NCBI GenBank assembly: GCA_964424115.1
Contig: CAYRHN010000022.1
Location: 1 to 42,988, forward strand
DNA from: CAYRHN01 sp964424115
Lineage (GTDB): Bacteria > Chloroflexota > Anaerolineae > Anaerolineales > Anaerolineaceae
Reading direction: 5' to 3'
DNA: 42,988 bases
Shown here piece by piece: positions 21,766 through 30,813 of this stretch (within the stretch, counting starts at the first letter, position 1; every line of letters begins with the position of its first letter). Under the pieces are notes generated by a model. That model was not told the DNA's origin, made no database searches, and saw nothing but the letters and a program-made list of their open reading frames with translations. The translations under genes were made by a program, and so were the position numbers.

Positions 21766-23703
21766 ATGATACTCGAAGAAAAAGATCACGTCAGCATCGT
21801 GGATACCAGTCTTTCGGTAAAGCCCAAGGCTTCCTGGCAGGACTGGGTGATCGGCAAGCCGTTGGCTACCGATCAGGCCGCCCATCAGACCATCAATAAG
21901 ATCGTCGGACTGGCCGTCTTCTCTTCCGATGCGCTTTCCTCCGTTGCGTACGGCCCGCAAGAAATGATGCTGATGCTCATCGCTGCCGGCACCGGCGCAT
22001 TGAACTATGCCATGCCGGTGGCGATTGCCATTGTTATCCTGCTGGCTATTCTGACCATGTCGTACCGCCAGACCATTCATGCCTACCCGGGCGGCGGCGG
22101 GGCCTATATCGTAGCCCGCGATAACCTGGGCGAGCTGGCCGGGCAAACCGCCGCGGCAGCTTTGCTGACGGATTATATTCTCACCGTGGCAGTCTCCATT
22201 TCCTCCGGCGTCGCCCAGATCACCTCAGCCGCGCCCAACCTGCTTAATTTCCGGGTGGAAATTGCGATTGCTATGATCCTGTTGGTGATGGTGATCAACC
22301 TGCGCGGCGTACGCGAATCCGGGATCACATTTGCGATCCCCACTTACTTCTTCCTGATCATGATGGTGATCACCCTGGTGATCGGCATTATTCAATATCT
22401 GACCGGAACGCTGTCGTCGGTGTCCAACCCACCCCACGTTGTGGTGGAGAACGTACAGCAGATCAGCCTGTTCCTCATCCTGCGCGCCTTCGCCAATGGC
22501 ACGTCGTCGGTAACCGGCGTGGAAGCCATATCTAACGGCATTCCGGCTTTCAAGGAACCAAAGAGCAAGAACGCAGCCACAACCCTGACCTGGATGGCGG
22601 TCATCCTGGGATCGTTGCTGCTCACCACCACCTTTCTGGCGCGCCAGATCGGCGCCATGCCCTCTGAACAGGAAACCATCATCTCGCAAATTGCCCGCAC
22701 CGTCTACGGCAACGGCGGCTTCCTCTACCTGGCACTGATCACCGCGACCACTGTGATCCTGATGATGGCTGCCAACACCGCCTTCGCTGATTTTCCCCGG
22801 CTGAGCGCCCTGGTTGGCAGTGATGGTTTCCTGCCGCGTCAGATGGCATCCCGCGGCAGCCGCCTGGTCTTCTCGCGCGGCATTATCGCCCTGGCATTAA
22901 TCGCCTGTGTGCTGGTGGCAGTTTTTCAGGCGCAGGTCACCGCCCTCATCCCGCTCTATGCCATCGGCGTATTCCTCTCCTTTACCCTTTCGCAAACTGG
23001 AATGGCTCGCCGTTGGTGGAAGATGGGACACCTGAAAGCAGGTGAAGAGTTCGTAGAAAAAGGTTCCACCCTGCGTTACGAAAAAGGCTGGCAATATAAG
23101 ATGTTGATCAACGGGTTTGGCGCCTTCTGCACCCTGATCGTGGCGGTCGTTTTTGCCATCACCAAGTTTGCCGACGGCGCATGGATCATGATCATCCTCA
23201 TTCCAACTTTGATCACTATCTTTTTCTCGATCCACCGCCATTATAAGAACCTCGCCCGCCAGCTTTCTCTCGACACCGGGGGCGTCCACATCCGCCGCGG
23301 CACTACGCGCGTGATCATGCCGATCAGCGGCGTGCACAAAGGCACCTTGCAGGCGCTGCATTTTGCCCGCACCCTCTCGAATGATATCACTGCTGTACAT
23401 ATCTGCACTAATCCCGATGATATGGAAGCCATCCGCACCAAGTGGGCCAAGTGGGGTGAAGGCGTACGTCTGGTGACGATCAATTCGCCTTACCGCTTAT
23501 TCCTTGAACCGCTCCTGGAATACATTAATAAGGTCGATGCTGTGCGCAAGAAGGATGAATTGATCACTATCGTTGTGCCGCAGTTCGTGTCTCGGCATTG
23601 GTGGTCGAGCTACCTGCATGCCCGCACCGCCGACAGTCTGCGGGATGCGCTGCTGCAGCGTACGGGCGTGGTGATCACCGAAGTGCCGTACCAGGTGGAA
23701 TAA
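21766..23703 (+). CDS. KimA-family potassium importer (APC superfamily), right arm
   Basis: A 645-residue paralogue of the left-arm transporter. The same KimA signatures occur: FSSDALSSVAYGPQE near residue 52, YPGGGGAYIVARDNLGE, LLTDYILTVAVSISSGVAQITS (partly quoted), FANGTSSVTGVEAISNGIPAF (partly quoted), IPLYAIGVFLSFTLSQTGM and a USP-like C-terminal domain ending VVPQFVSRHWWSSYLHA. It should import K+ with protons; in Firmicutes the family is inhibited by c-di-AMP. I start at 21766 (MILEEKD), where homology begins, though the ribosome site is weak and the frame is open to 21688. A GC-rich terminator follows. Confidence 0.9.
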   Translation: MILEEKDHVSIVDTSLSVKPKASWQDWVIGKPLATDQAAHQTINKIVGLAVFSSDALSSVAYGPQEMMLMLIAAGTGALNYAMPVAIAIVILLAILTMSYRQTIHAYPGGGGAYIVARDNLGELAGQTAAAALLTDYILTVAVSISSGVAQITSAAPNLLNFRVEIAIAMILLVMVINLRGVRESGITFAIPTYFFLIMMVITLVIGIIQYLTGTLSSVSNPPHVVVENVQQISLFLILRAFANGTSSVTGVEAISNGIPAFKEPKSKNAATTLTWMAVILGSLLLTTTFLARQIGAMPSEQETIISQIARTVYGNGGFLYLALITATTVILMMAANTAFADFPRLSALVGSDGFLPRQMASRGSRLVFSRGIIALALIACVLVAVFQAQVTALIPLYAIGVFLSFTLSQTGMARRWWKMGHLKAGEEFVEKGSTLRYEKGWQYKMLINGFGAFCTLIVAVVFAITKFADGAWIMIILIPTLITIFFSIHRHYKNLARQLSLDTGGVHIRRGTTRVIMPISGVHKGTLQALHFARTLSNDITAVHICTNPDDMEAIRTKWAKWGEGVRLVTINSPYRLFLEPLLEYINKVDAVRKKDELITIVVPQFVSRHWWSSYLHARTADSLRDALLQRTGVVITEVPYQVE

Positions 23704-23727
23704 AAGGATTTTTGGATATTAACTTGC

Positions 23728-23756
23728 ACAGCGGCGGAGAAGAGCCCCGCCGCTGT
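23728..23756 (+). terminator. terminator of the right KimA-like gene
   Basis: ACAGCGGCGG (23728-23737) and CCGCCGCTGT (23747-23756) form a perfect 10-bp stem, followed by CATTTT. It separates the transporter gene from kdpD. Confidence 0.8.
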
Positions 23757-23778
23757 CATTTTGCCATCCTTCTTACGA

Positions 23779-23784
23779 TATAAT
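23779..23784 (+). promoter_or_regulatory. -10 element of kdpD
   Basis: TATAAT lies 6 nt before the ATG at 23791, right after the terminator of the preceding gene, with no Shine-Dalgarno. kdpD is therefore probably a separate leaderless transcript. Confidence 0.6.
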
Positions 23785-23790
23785 ATTCTT

Positions 23791-26409
23791 ATGTCTGAAA
23801 ATGGGTGTCTGAAGATCTTCCTGGGCTATGCCAGCGGAGTGGGCAAGACCTACGCCATGCTGGATGCTGCCCGCCAACGCATGAACGAGGGGATGGATGT
23901 GGTGGTGGGCTACATCGAACCGGGGCTTTCGAAGGATGCCAGCGCCTACTTACAGGGGATGCCAATCGTCCCCCTCCGGCAGGTGGGGGAGGTCTCTGAT
24001 GCATCGCACTTTGAGATGGATATCGACTCGCTTTTAACGCGGCGCGCCCAACTGGTGGTAGTGGATGAACTGGCGCACACAAATGCCCCCGGCAGCCGCC
24101 ACCCGCAGCGCTACCTGGATATTGAAGAATTGCTCCAAAGCGGGATGGATGTGTATACCACAGCCAACATCCAGAATTTGGAAAGCTTAAAAGAGATCGT
24201 GGTCCGCATCACGGGCAAAGCGCCCGTTGAAACCATCCCCGACCGCCTGCTGGATGAGGCCGGGGAGATCCAGTTGATCGATATTTCACCCGAGGAGCTG
24301 CTTAAACGCTGGGGAGAAGAAAATTCCTCCGACGCCTCACATGAAACTCTGCGGCCGGGGGAGCTGGCCGCACTGCGTGAGCTGGCCCTGCGGCGTACTG
24401 CCCTGCGCGTGGACAATCAGGCTCGCGGTTATGCCGTGCGTGGGGGATGGGCAGGTGGCGACCGGGTGATGGTTTGTATCAGCACCCACCCACGCAGCCA
24501 GACCCTGGTACGCGCCGGATACCGCCTGGCCCAGGAATTGAAATCCGAATGGCATGTGGTTTATGTAGAAACCCCCTCTGGGGTTCCGCTCTCAGAACTA
24601 CAGCAGGCTCAACTGGGGCGAACGCTGGAATTGGCCGAGACCCTGGGGGCTGTTACGCACACGGTGATCGGCGAAAATATTCCCAACAGCCTGATCGATT
24701 TTGCCGGGGCGCACCAGATCAACAAACTGGTCATGGGAAAGCCGATCGGGCGCCGCGGAATCTTCAACTGGCACGCTTCTGTTCTTGAACAAGTGCTGCA
24801 GCGCAGCAGCGCTCTGGATATTTACGTGGTCGGCTCGGAAGATCAGCCCACCGCGCTGCCAGTTCAGCGCTTCATGCGCCAACGTTTTGACCTGTTCCGT
24901 TATCTACAAGCCACCTTTCTGGTTGGATTAGTTACTATATTAGGCCTCTTCCTGCGCGGCGCACTTCACCAGACCAATCTGGTCATGTTGTACATGGCCC
25001 TGGTGGTAGTGGCTGCGCTGTTTATGGCTCGCGGAGCCGCCCTATGGACAGCCTTTCTGAGCGTGTGTGCTTTCGATTATTTTTTTGTTGACCCCCGCTT
25101 CAGCCTGACCGTTGAGGATACTGAATACCTGCTCACCTTTGCCGTCTTCCTGGGCGCGGCGCTGGTGATCAACAAGCTGGCCGCCACGGTGCGCGAGCAG
25201 GTTCGCGCCAGCCAACAGCGCACGATCCAAACCACTGCGCTAAATTCGCTGAGCCGCGACCTGACCGTGGCTATGAACCTCGATGAAATGCTGCAGGCGG
25301 TCATTGCTCACATCAGCCAAACCTTCAGCCGCGAAGTGTTCGTGTTGATCCCAGAAAATGGCCAATTGCAGCTCAAAGCTTCCTCCAGGCAAGTGACCCT
25401 CACCCCTACCGATCAGGGTGTAGCTGCCTGGGCTTTCGAAAATGGGCATCCTGCCGGGTGGGGCACGCTCACCCACCCCGACTGCACCATCCGTTTTGAA
25501 CCGCTGCGCACTGCCCGCGGCACGGTAGGTGTGCTGGGGGTAAAGCCGCCTGAAGGGGCAAGGTTGCTCTCTCCCTCTCAACGGCAAATGCTGGAAAGCT
25601 TCACCAGCCTGGCAGCCTTAGGGATCGAACGCGCGCAACTCAACCAACAGGCCAACCAGGCCCAGGTGTTGGGGGCTACCGAGCGGCTGCAAACTGCGCT
25701 GCTGAATTCCATCTCGCATGATCTGCGCACCCCGTTGGTCTCTATCCAGGGCGTGCTGGAAAGCCTGATCGAGGTGGAACAATCCCAGGGGAACCAGTCC
25801 GCCGGGCTGCAATTGGATCACGCCGCCCGCATGGATATGCTGGACAATGCCCACGAAGAGACCCTGCGCCTCAACCGGCTGGTAGAAAACCTGTTGGACA
25901 TGACCCGTCTGGAAGCTGGAACGCTTAAGATCATTCTTGATCTGGGTGATATTCAGGATGTGATCGGCTCCACGCTTAATCACCTGGCCATGTATCTTTT
26001 CGACCGTCCGGTGGAGGTAAAGATTGCGCCCGACTTACCGTTGGTGCCGATGGATTTCGTTTTGATCGAGCAGGTGATGATCAACCTGCTGGATAATGCG
26101 CTCAAGTATTCTCCGTCCGGCTCACGGTTGGGCATCCAGGCCTGGCAGGTGGGCAGCGAAGTGCTGGTAGAAGTGAGCGACGAGGGTTTGGGGATTCCCC
26201 CGGAAGACCTGGAGAGGATCTTCAATAAGTTCTACCGGGTGGAACGGCCTGGTGGAGTAAAAGGCACCGGTTTGGGACTTTCCATTTGCAAGGGGATCAT
26301 TGAAGCACACAGCGGGCGCATCTGGGCGCGCAACCGCGAAAGCGGCGGGGCTGCTTTTACGTTCGCGCTGCCTGTTCCTCCCTCAGAAAAGGAAAATGCA
26401 AATGAATGA
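23791..26409 (+). CDS. kdpD: KdpD potassium/osmotic sensor histidine kinase
   Basis: An 872-residue full-length KdpD. In order: KdpD domain with Walker A GYASGVGKT (12-20) and Walker B VVVDELAHTN (about 88-97); USP domain (MVCISTHPRSQTLVRAGYRL in part, about 230-350); four membrane helices of DUF4118 (about 375-470) including FDYFFVDPRFSLTV; a GAF-like region; HisKA with His643 in NSISHDLRTPLV; and HATPase with NLLDNALKYSP and GTGLGLSICKGIIEAHSG. KdpD normally controls kdpFABC, which is absent here; the neighbouring transporter is KimA-like instead. The response regulator gene overlaps its end by 8 nt. Confidence 0.95.
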   Translation: MSENGCLKIFLGYASGVGKTYAMLDAARQRMNEGMDVVVGYIEPGLSKDASAYLQGMPIVPLRQVGEVSDASHFEMDIDSLLTRRAQLVVVDELAHTNAPGSRHPQRYLDIEELLQSGMDVYTTANIQNLESLKEIVVRITGKAPVETIPDRLLDEAGEIQLIDISPEELLKRWGEENSSDASHETLRPGELAALRELALRRTALRVDNQARGYAVRGGWAGGDRVMVCISTHPRSQTLVRAGYRLAQELKSEWHVVYVETPSGVPLSELQQAQLGRTLELAETLGAVTHTVIGENIPNSLIDFAGAHQINKLVMGKPIGRRGIFNWHASVLEQVLQRSSALDIYVVGSEDQPTALPVQRFMRQRFDLFRYLQATFLVGLVTILGLFLRGALHQTNLVMLYMALVVVAALFMARGAALWTAFLSVCAFDYFFVDPRFSLTVEDTEYLLTFAVFLGAALVINKLAATVREQVRASQQRTIQTTALNSLSRDLTVAMNLDEMLQAVIAHISQTFSREVFVLIPENGQLQLKASSRQVTLTPTDQGVAAWAFENGHPAGWGTLTHPDCTIRFEPLRTARGTVGVLGVKPPEGARLLSPSQRQMLESFTSLAALGIERAQLNQQANQAQVLGATERLQTALLNSISHDLRTPLVSIQGVLESLIEVEQSQGNQSAGLQLDHAARMDMLDNAHEETLRLNRLVENLLDMTRLEAGTLKIILDLGDIQDVIGSTLNHLAMYLFDRPVEVKIAPDLPLVPMDFVLIEQVMINLLDNALKYSPSGSRLGIQAWQVGSEVLVEVSDEGLGIPPEDLERIFNKFYRVERPGGVKGTGLGLSICKGIIEAHSGRIWARNRESGGAAFTFALPVPPSEKENANE

Positions 26410-27088
26410 AAATGGTCAGGTGATCCTGGTGATCGATGATGAACGTCCGGTCCGGCGCTTTTTACGCACCTCTTTAACCGGACACGGGTATACCGTCCAC
26501 GAAGCTGAAACCGGACAAATGGGAATCCAGGCAGTTGCTGCGGTCCACCCCGACCTGGTCATCCTGGATCTGGGACTGCCGGATATGGACGGAACCCAGG
26601 TCACCCGCCAATTACGAGAGTGGACCCAGGTGCCGATCATCATCCTCTCGGTACGCAACCGTGAAGAGGATAAGATCGCCGCGCTGGATGCCGGAGCTGA
26701 CGATTATTTGAGCAAACCCTTTGGGCCGGGGGAGCTGCTGGCGCGCATGCGGGCTGCTCTGCGCCGGGTGGTTCCATCTGCCGCCGAAGCGATCTTTCGT
26801 TCCGGAGAACTGGAGGTGGATCATATCCACCACTTGGTGCGCCTGAACGACCTGGAAGTCAATCTGACCCCTACTGAATACGATCTGCTGCGTCTGCTCA
26901 CCCAAAATGCTGGGAAAGTGCTCACCCATCACCAGATCCTGCGGGAAGTGTGGGGCGCCGCTTATGAAGGAGAAAGCCACCTGCTGCGGGTCAATATCAG
27001 CAACCTGCGTAAGAAAATTGAGGTTGATCCCACCCGCCCGCAAATGATCCTCACCGAACCGGGCGTGGGCTACCGCTTCAAACTGTAA
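26402..27088 (+). CDS. kdpE: KdpE-type response regulator
   Basis: A 228-residue OmpR-family regulator: acidic pair DD at 12-13, phospho-acceptor Asp56 (VILDLGLPDMDG), Lys in LSKPFG, and a C-terminal winged helix with LTPTEYDLLRLLTQNAGKVL (in part) and LLRVNISNLRKKIE. AAGGA lies 8 nt before the ATG at 26402; a second ATG at 26396 would leave only 2 nt. It overlaps kdpD by 8 nt, exactly as its left-arm counterpart overlaps its kinase. Confidence 0.93.
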   Translation: MNENGQVILVIDDERPVRRFLRTSLTGHGYTVHEAETGQMGIQAVAAVHPDLVILDLGLPDMDGTQVTRQLREWTQVPIIILSVRNREEDKIAALDAGADDYLSKPFGPGELLARMRAALRRVVPSAAEAIFRSGELEVDHIHHLVRLNDLEVNLTPTEYDLLRLLTQNAGKVLTHHQILREVWGAAYEGESHLLRVNISNLRKKIEVDPTRPQMILTEPGVGYRFKL

Positions 27089-27232
27089 TATTCCTAAATA
27101 GACATTCAAAATATCATAATAAATCTTAAATAACACTTGTATTTTATTTATTTTGTGATAAAATATATAAAGTATTTTATATTTCTTATAAATAATCTTA
27201 ATATTCGATTTTAAAAATTGTACACTTGACGG
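27089..27232 (+). promoter_or_regulatory. AT-rich intergenic region before the tld operon
   Basis: From about 27090 to 27220 the sequence is almost only A and T with several TATAAA/TAAAAT-like hexamers, in sharp contrast to its surroundings. TACACT at 27221-27226 is a plausible -10 lying 6 nt before the small ORF at 27233 and about 95 nt before tldD. Confidence 0.45.
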
Positions 27233-27334
27233 ATGACAGAACAGGCAAATTCCAGTATGCTTCCCATGTCCCAGTCTGTTTCTTCCCAGCCCAGACCATC
27301 TACTAGAAACGGGAGTACTGTATGCGCGAATTGA
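27233..27334 (+). CDS. possible 33-residue Ser-rich peptide upstream of tldD
   Basis: A 33-codon ORF, beginning MTEQANSSMLPMSQS and ending NGSTVCAN, overlaps the start of tldD by 13 nt in another frame. It has no Shine-Dalgarno, but TACACT lies 6 nt before its ATG, the geometry seen at several leaderless genes in this window. It is rich in Ser, Thr and Pro with a single Cys. It may be a small protein, an upstream ORF controlling tldD, or chance. Confidence 0.3.
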   Translation: MTEQANSSMLPMSQSVSSQPRPSTRNGSTVCAN

Positions 27335-28692
27335 TCGAAAACGCCCTGAAACACAGCCGGGCAGATTACACCGAGATTCGGATCGAAGAAAAAGAAGCAT
27401 CGCGGGTGGTCTTCCGCGGGAAAGAATTGGAGACCGCCGGAAGTACCCTGGATCGCGGCGGCGTGGTTCGCTGCCTGATCCGCAGCAAGGGCTGGGGCGT
27501 GGTGACCTTCAACGATCTGACAGACCTGCTCAAGAAGGTCGAACAGGCCTTCCAGTGCGCCGCGGCCATGCACAGCGAGAAACCGATCGAGATCGCCCCC
27601 GCTGCTCCGGTGCAGGAGATCATCACGGTTCCCCTGGCCCAAGACTTCAGAGATGTCTCCCTGGCCGAGAAGAAAGCCCTGGTGGAAGGGTATAACCAGA
27701 TCGTGTTGGGCGTGAGCGACAAGATCGTTGACACGCAAGCCGTGTACGCCGACAGCTTTATCCGCGTTATCTACGCGAATTCGGAAGGCACCTATCTGGA
27801 AGAAGAACGCCCGTCCATCATGGTCGGCAGCTTTGCCATAGCCCGCGATGGAGATAACGTCCAGCAGTGGTACGAAGGCATTGCGGGACCCTTCGGCTTC
27901 GAGTTCGCTCAAAAGCGTGAAAAGATGATGGAAACCGCGGGGAAGAGAGCCGTAGAACTACTTTCCGCCCAACCGGTGAAGGGCGGTGTGTACACGGTGG
28001 TGATCAACCAGGGGTTGGCCGGGATCTTCATTCACGAGGCCTTCGGTCATCTCTCCGAGGCCGATTTCATCGCCCAAAACCCCCAGGCGCGCGAGATGAT
28101 GGTGCTGGGTCGGCGCTTTGGCAAACCGATCCTGAACGTGTTTGAGGATGGGTCCATCTCCAATCTGCACGGCTCACACAAGTATGACGACGAAGGCACC
28201 CCCACCGGCAAACATTACCTGATCAAGGACGGCATCCTGGTCGGACGCCTGCACTCGCGCGAGACGGCTGCCCTGATGGGCGAAAAGCCCACCGGCAACG
28301 CCCGGGCCGTCAGCTACCGGTTTGCGCCGATCGTGCGCATGACCAACACCGCCATTGAGAATGGGACCACCTCCTTTGAGGACATGATCAAGGACATCAA
28401 GCTGGGCATCTACGCCTGCGAGGCATACGGCGGCGAGACCGTCCTGGAAAATTTCTCTTTCAGTTCCGGTTACGCCTATATGATCCGCGACGGAAAATTG
28501 GCCGAGATGGTCAAAGATGTCATCCTGGCGGGCAACCTCTTCACCACTCTGGAGAACATCGACGCGATCGGCAACGATTTCAAATGGGATTTTACTCCGG
28601 GAGGCTGCGGCAAGAATCGTCAGTTTCCCCTGCCGGTCGGCATGGGCGCTCCGCATATTCGCATTCAGAACGTGGCCGTCGGCGGTCAGTAG
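27322..28692 (+). CDS. tldD: TldD metalloprotease subunit
   Basis: A 456-residue TldD. The zinc motif HEAFGH is at residues 238-243 (FIHEAFGHLSEADF), and the N-terminal domain (YTEIRIEEKEASRVVFRGKE in part) and the C-terminal barrel (GYAYMIRDGKLAEMVKD) match the family. With TldE it forms a heterodimeric protease that degrades unfolded peptides and, in E. coli, removes the leader of microcin B17 and CcdA. GGGAG 7 nt upstream supports the start. tldE follows after 11 nt. Confidence 0.95.
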   Translation: MRELIENALKHSRADYTEIRIEEKEASRVVFRGKELETAGSTLDRGGVVRCLIRSKGWGVVTFNDLTDLLKKVEQAFQCAAAMHSEKPIEIAPAAPVQEIITVPLAQDFRDVSLAEKKALVEGYNQIVLGVSDKIVDTQAVYADSFIRVIYANSEGTYLEEERPSIMVGSFAIARDGDNVQQWYEGIAGPFGFEFAQKREKMMETAGKRAVELLSAQPVKGGVYTVVINQGLAGIFIHEAFGHLSEADFIAQNPQAREMMVLGRRFGKPILNVFEDGSISNLHGSHKYDDEGTPTGKHYLIKDGILVGRLHSRETAALMGEKPTGNARAVSYRFAPIVRMTNTAIENGTTSFEDMIKDIKLGIYACEAYGGETVLENFSFSSGYAYMIRDGKLAEMVKDVILAGNLFTTLENIDAIGNDFKWDFTPGGCGKNRQFPLPVGMGAPHIRIQNVAVGGQ

Positions 28693-28703
28693 AGGAACCA
28701 GCC

Positions 28704-30008
28704 ATGGATATCTTAAAACAACTCCAATCCCAGGCTGAACAGGTAGAAGTGGTCAGCCTATCCAATGAAGCCACCAGCATTGATTATGAGGCCAATTTAC
28801 TCAAGAACTGCAAGGTGGAGGAGACCAGCGGCACAGCCGTACGTGTCATCCGCCACGGAAAGATGGGCTTTTCTGCCTCAACCGACCAGACCGCCCATGA
28901 AAAACTGGCCGCCTTTGCCCTGGAATCGGCGTATTACGGGGATCCGGCGGGTTTTGATTTCCCATCCGCCCAGCCATTCCCGCAGGTGGAAACCTTCGAC
29001 GAGAAGATCGCCGGGCTGCCGATTGAGCGCCTGGTGGAGATCGGAAAAGAGATCGTTGATACCATTGTCCATTATGACCCCCTGGTTAAAGTGAACATAT
29101 CCATCACCCGCAGTGTGCAAAAGATGTCCTTGCGCAATCAGACCGGGTTGGAAATCCACCTGACGCGCTCTCCGTTATCGATCAGCTATGACGCGCTGCG
29201 CGCTGAAGGGGACGACATACTCAATCTCTACGAGCTGTTTGGGACCACCCTTTGGGAGGATAATTACCTGGCACCAGCCCACCAAATCGGCCGCAAGCTC
29301 CAGCAGTGCCACGAAATTGTCGGGCTGCGTGCCGGGCGCATGCCGGTCATCTTCTCCCCGCTGGGAGGGCTGGTATTGCTCATACCGCTCATCGAGGGTA
29401 TCAACGGCAAGAATGTTCTCATGGGAGTCTCTCCCTTGGGAAGCAAGCTGGGTGAGAAGTTGTTTGACGAAAAGCTTACCATCGTCGATGACGCCACCCT
29501 GCCGGGACGTTATTTCAGCGCCGCTTGGGATGACGAAGGGGTTCCACACCGCCGCATCCCGATCATTGAGAACGGCATATTGCAAAATTTCCTCTATGAT
29601 CTGAAGACCGCCGTGCAAGCTGGCGCCCAACCCACTGGCAGTGGTTCGCGTATGCTTTTCTACCCCCCAGAGCCAAAACCATCCAACCTGGTTTTCCAAC
29701 CCGGACAAACCGCTCTAGACGACATGATCGCCGGGATCGAGGAAGGCTTGCTGGTCGATTCGGTGCTTGGGCTTGGGCAAGGCAATATCCTCTCTGGAGC
29801 TTTCTCCAATCCGCTCAACCTGGCCTTCAAGATCGAAAAGGGCAAGATCGTTGGGCGGGTCAAGCAAGCCGCCATCTCGGACAACGCCTATGACCTGCTC
29901 AAAAATGTAGCAGCCATCAGCCGCGAAACGCAGTGGGTGAATAATAACGCCTGCATGCCCTACCTGATGCTGCCGGAATTGAATGTTGTTGCAAAAGAAA
30001 AGGAATAA
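28704..30008 (+). CDS. tldE: TldE/PmbA protease partner
   Basis: A 434-residue TldE (PmbA). It shares the fold of TldD but lacks the HExxxH motif, as expected for the non-catalytic partner. Typical segments are GKMGFSASTD near residue 55, IVGRVKQAAISDNAYDLLKNV at the end (partly quoted) and the GRMPVIFSPLGGLVLL region near residue 210. GAGG is 8 nt upstream of the ATG at 28704; the frame is open further upstream only as overlap with tldD. Confidence 0.93.
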   Translation: MDILKQLQSQAEQVEVVSLSNEATSIDYEANLLKNCKVEETSGTAVRVIRHGKMGFSASTDQTAHEKLAAFALESAYYGDPAGFDFPSAQPFPQVETFDEKIAGLPIERLVEIGKEIVDTIVHYDPLVKVNISITRSVQKMSLRNQTGLEIHLTRSPLSISYDALRAEGDDILNLYELFGTTLWEDNYLAPAHQIGRKLQQCHEIVGLRAGRMPVIFSPLGGLVLLIPLIEGINGKNVLMGVSPLGSKLGEKLFDEKLTIVDDATLPGRYFSAAWDDEGVPHRRIPIIENGILQNFLYDLKTAVQAGAQPTGSGSRMLFYPPEPKPSNLVFQPGQTALDDMIAGIEEGLLVDSVLGLGQGNILSGAFSNPLNLAFKIEKGKIVGRVKQAAISDNAYDLLKNVAAISRETQWVNNNACMPYLMLPELNVVAKEKE

Positions 30009-30012
30009 CCCT

Positions 30013-30813
30013 ATGGAAAGAAAATACCTTCACACATTACGCCGCAACGCCGCTCTGATCGGCGGCTGGTTGTTCGGTCTGTATGCCCTGGTCTCTCAAT
30101 TGATCAACCGCATCGCCTTACCGGATGTGCCGCTGGCTGATCCGCCGGGCGGGATGCTACTGCAAGTTTTGATCTACATGGGGATCGGCGCGCTGTTAGG
30201 GGTCATCAGCACATTGCTGGAATCACCCCTCTTTGGAGCTGCCTTGGCCGGGTTCTTTGGTGCGGCCAGCATCATGCTCTTCAATATGGTAGGCGCCCTC
30301 GATTCGCAAAACTGGCTGGGGGGCATGGCGATGGTCACTATGATCGCCGTGCTACCAATGACCTTGCTGCTCACGCCGGTCAGTTGGGGCGTGCGCTTCG
30401 CCGCCGATGCACTCACCCCGCACGCGTCATCCGGCAAGGTGCACCCGCGCTGGAAACGCGCCCTGGTAGTCTCAGTGGCCTTCATTTTGGTAGGGATCAC
30501 CGCTCTTTACCCGACCTATGTGCGCGAAGCACTTCAGCGTACCAATAACATGGTCCAAAATGCTATCAGCGATGGGCAGATCTCCCCTACCATGCAAAAG
30601 GTGTGGGGGTTTCCTGAGGCTGCTCAGGGCAGCTACCAGATTGAGTGGTCGGATGACTGGCAGGGTTATACCGGCACCTACTCCGCCTCGCTGGACCAGT
30701 TGAGCGCCTTCCTGATGCGGGTCAAGTTCGATAACGGATTTATCATATCTTGCCTGGCTTCCGCCACCACCCAGCCGGTGTGCCTGAACGAGAATGCCCC
30801 CTTTGGGCAATGA
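30013..30813 (+). CDS. membrane protein of unknown function in the tld operon
   Basis: A 266-residue protein with about five hydrophobic segments (near 14-32, 48-66, 73-95, 102-122, 150-170) followed by an extracellular-looking domain of about 95 residues (YPTYVREALQRTNNMVQNAI in part, then GSYQIEWSDDWQGYTGTYSA). I do not recognise the family. AAGGA lies 9 nt before the ATG, only 4 nt after tldE, and the stop overlaps the next start (ATGA), so it belongs to the operon. Confidence 0.8.
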   Translation: MERKYLHTLRRNAALIGGWLFGLYALVSQLINRIALPDVPLADPPGGMLLQVLIYMGIGALLGVISTLLESPLFGAALAGFFGAASIMLFNMVGALDSQNWLGGMAMVTMIAVLPMTLLLTPVSWGVRFAADALTPHASSGKVHPRWKRALVVSVAFILVGITALYPTYVREALQRTNNMVQNAISDGQISPTMQKVWGFPEAAQGSYQIEWSDDWQGYTGTYSASLDQLSAFLMRVKFDNGFIISCLASATTQPVCLNENAPFGQ

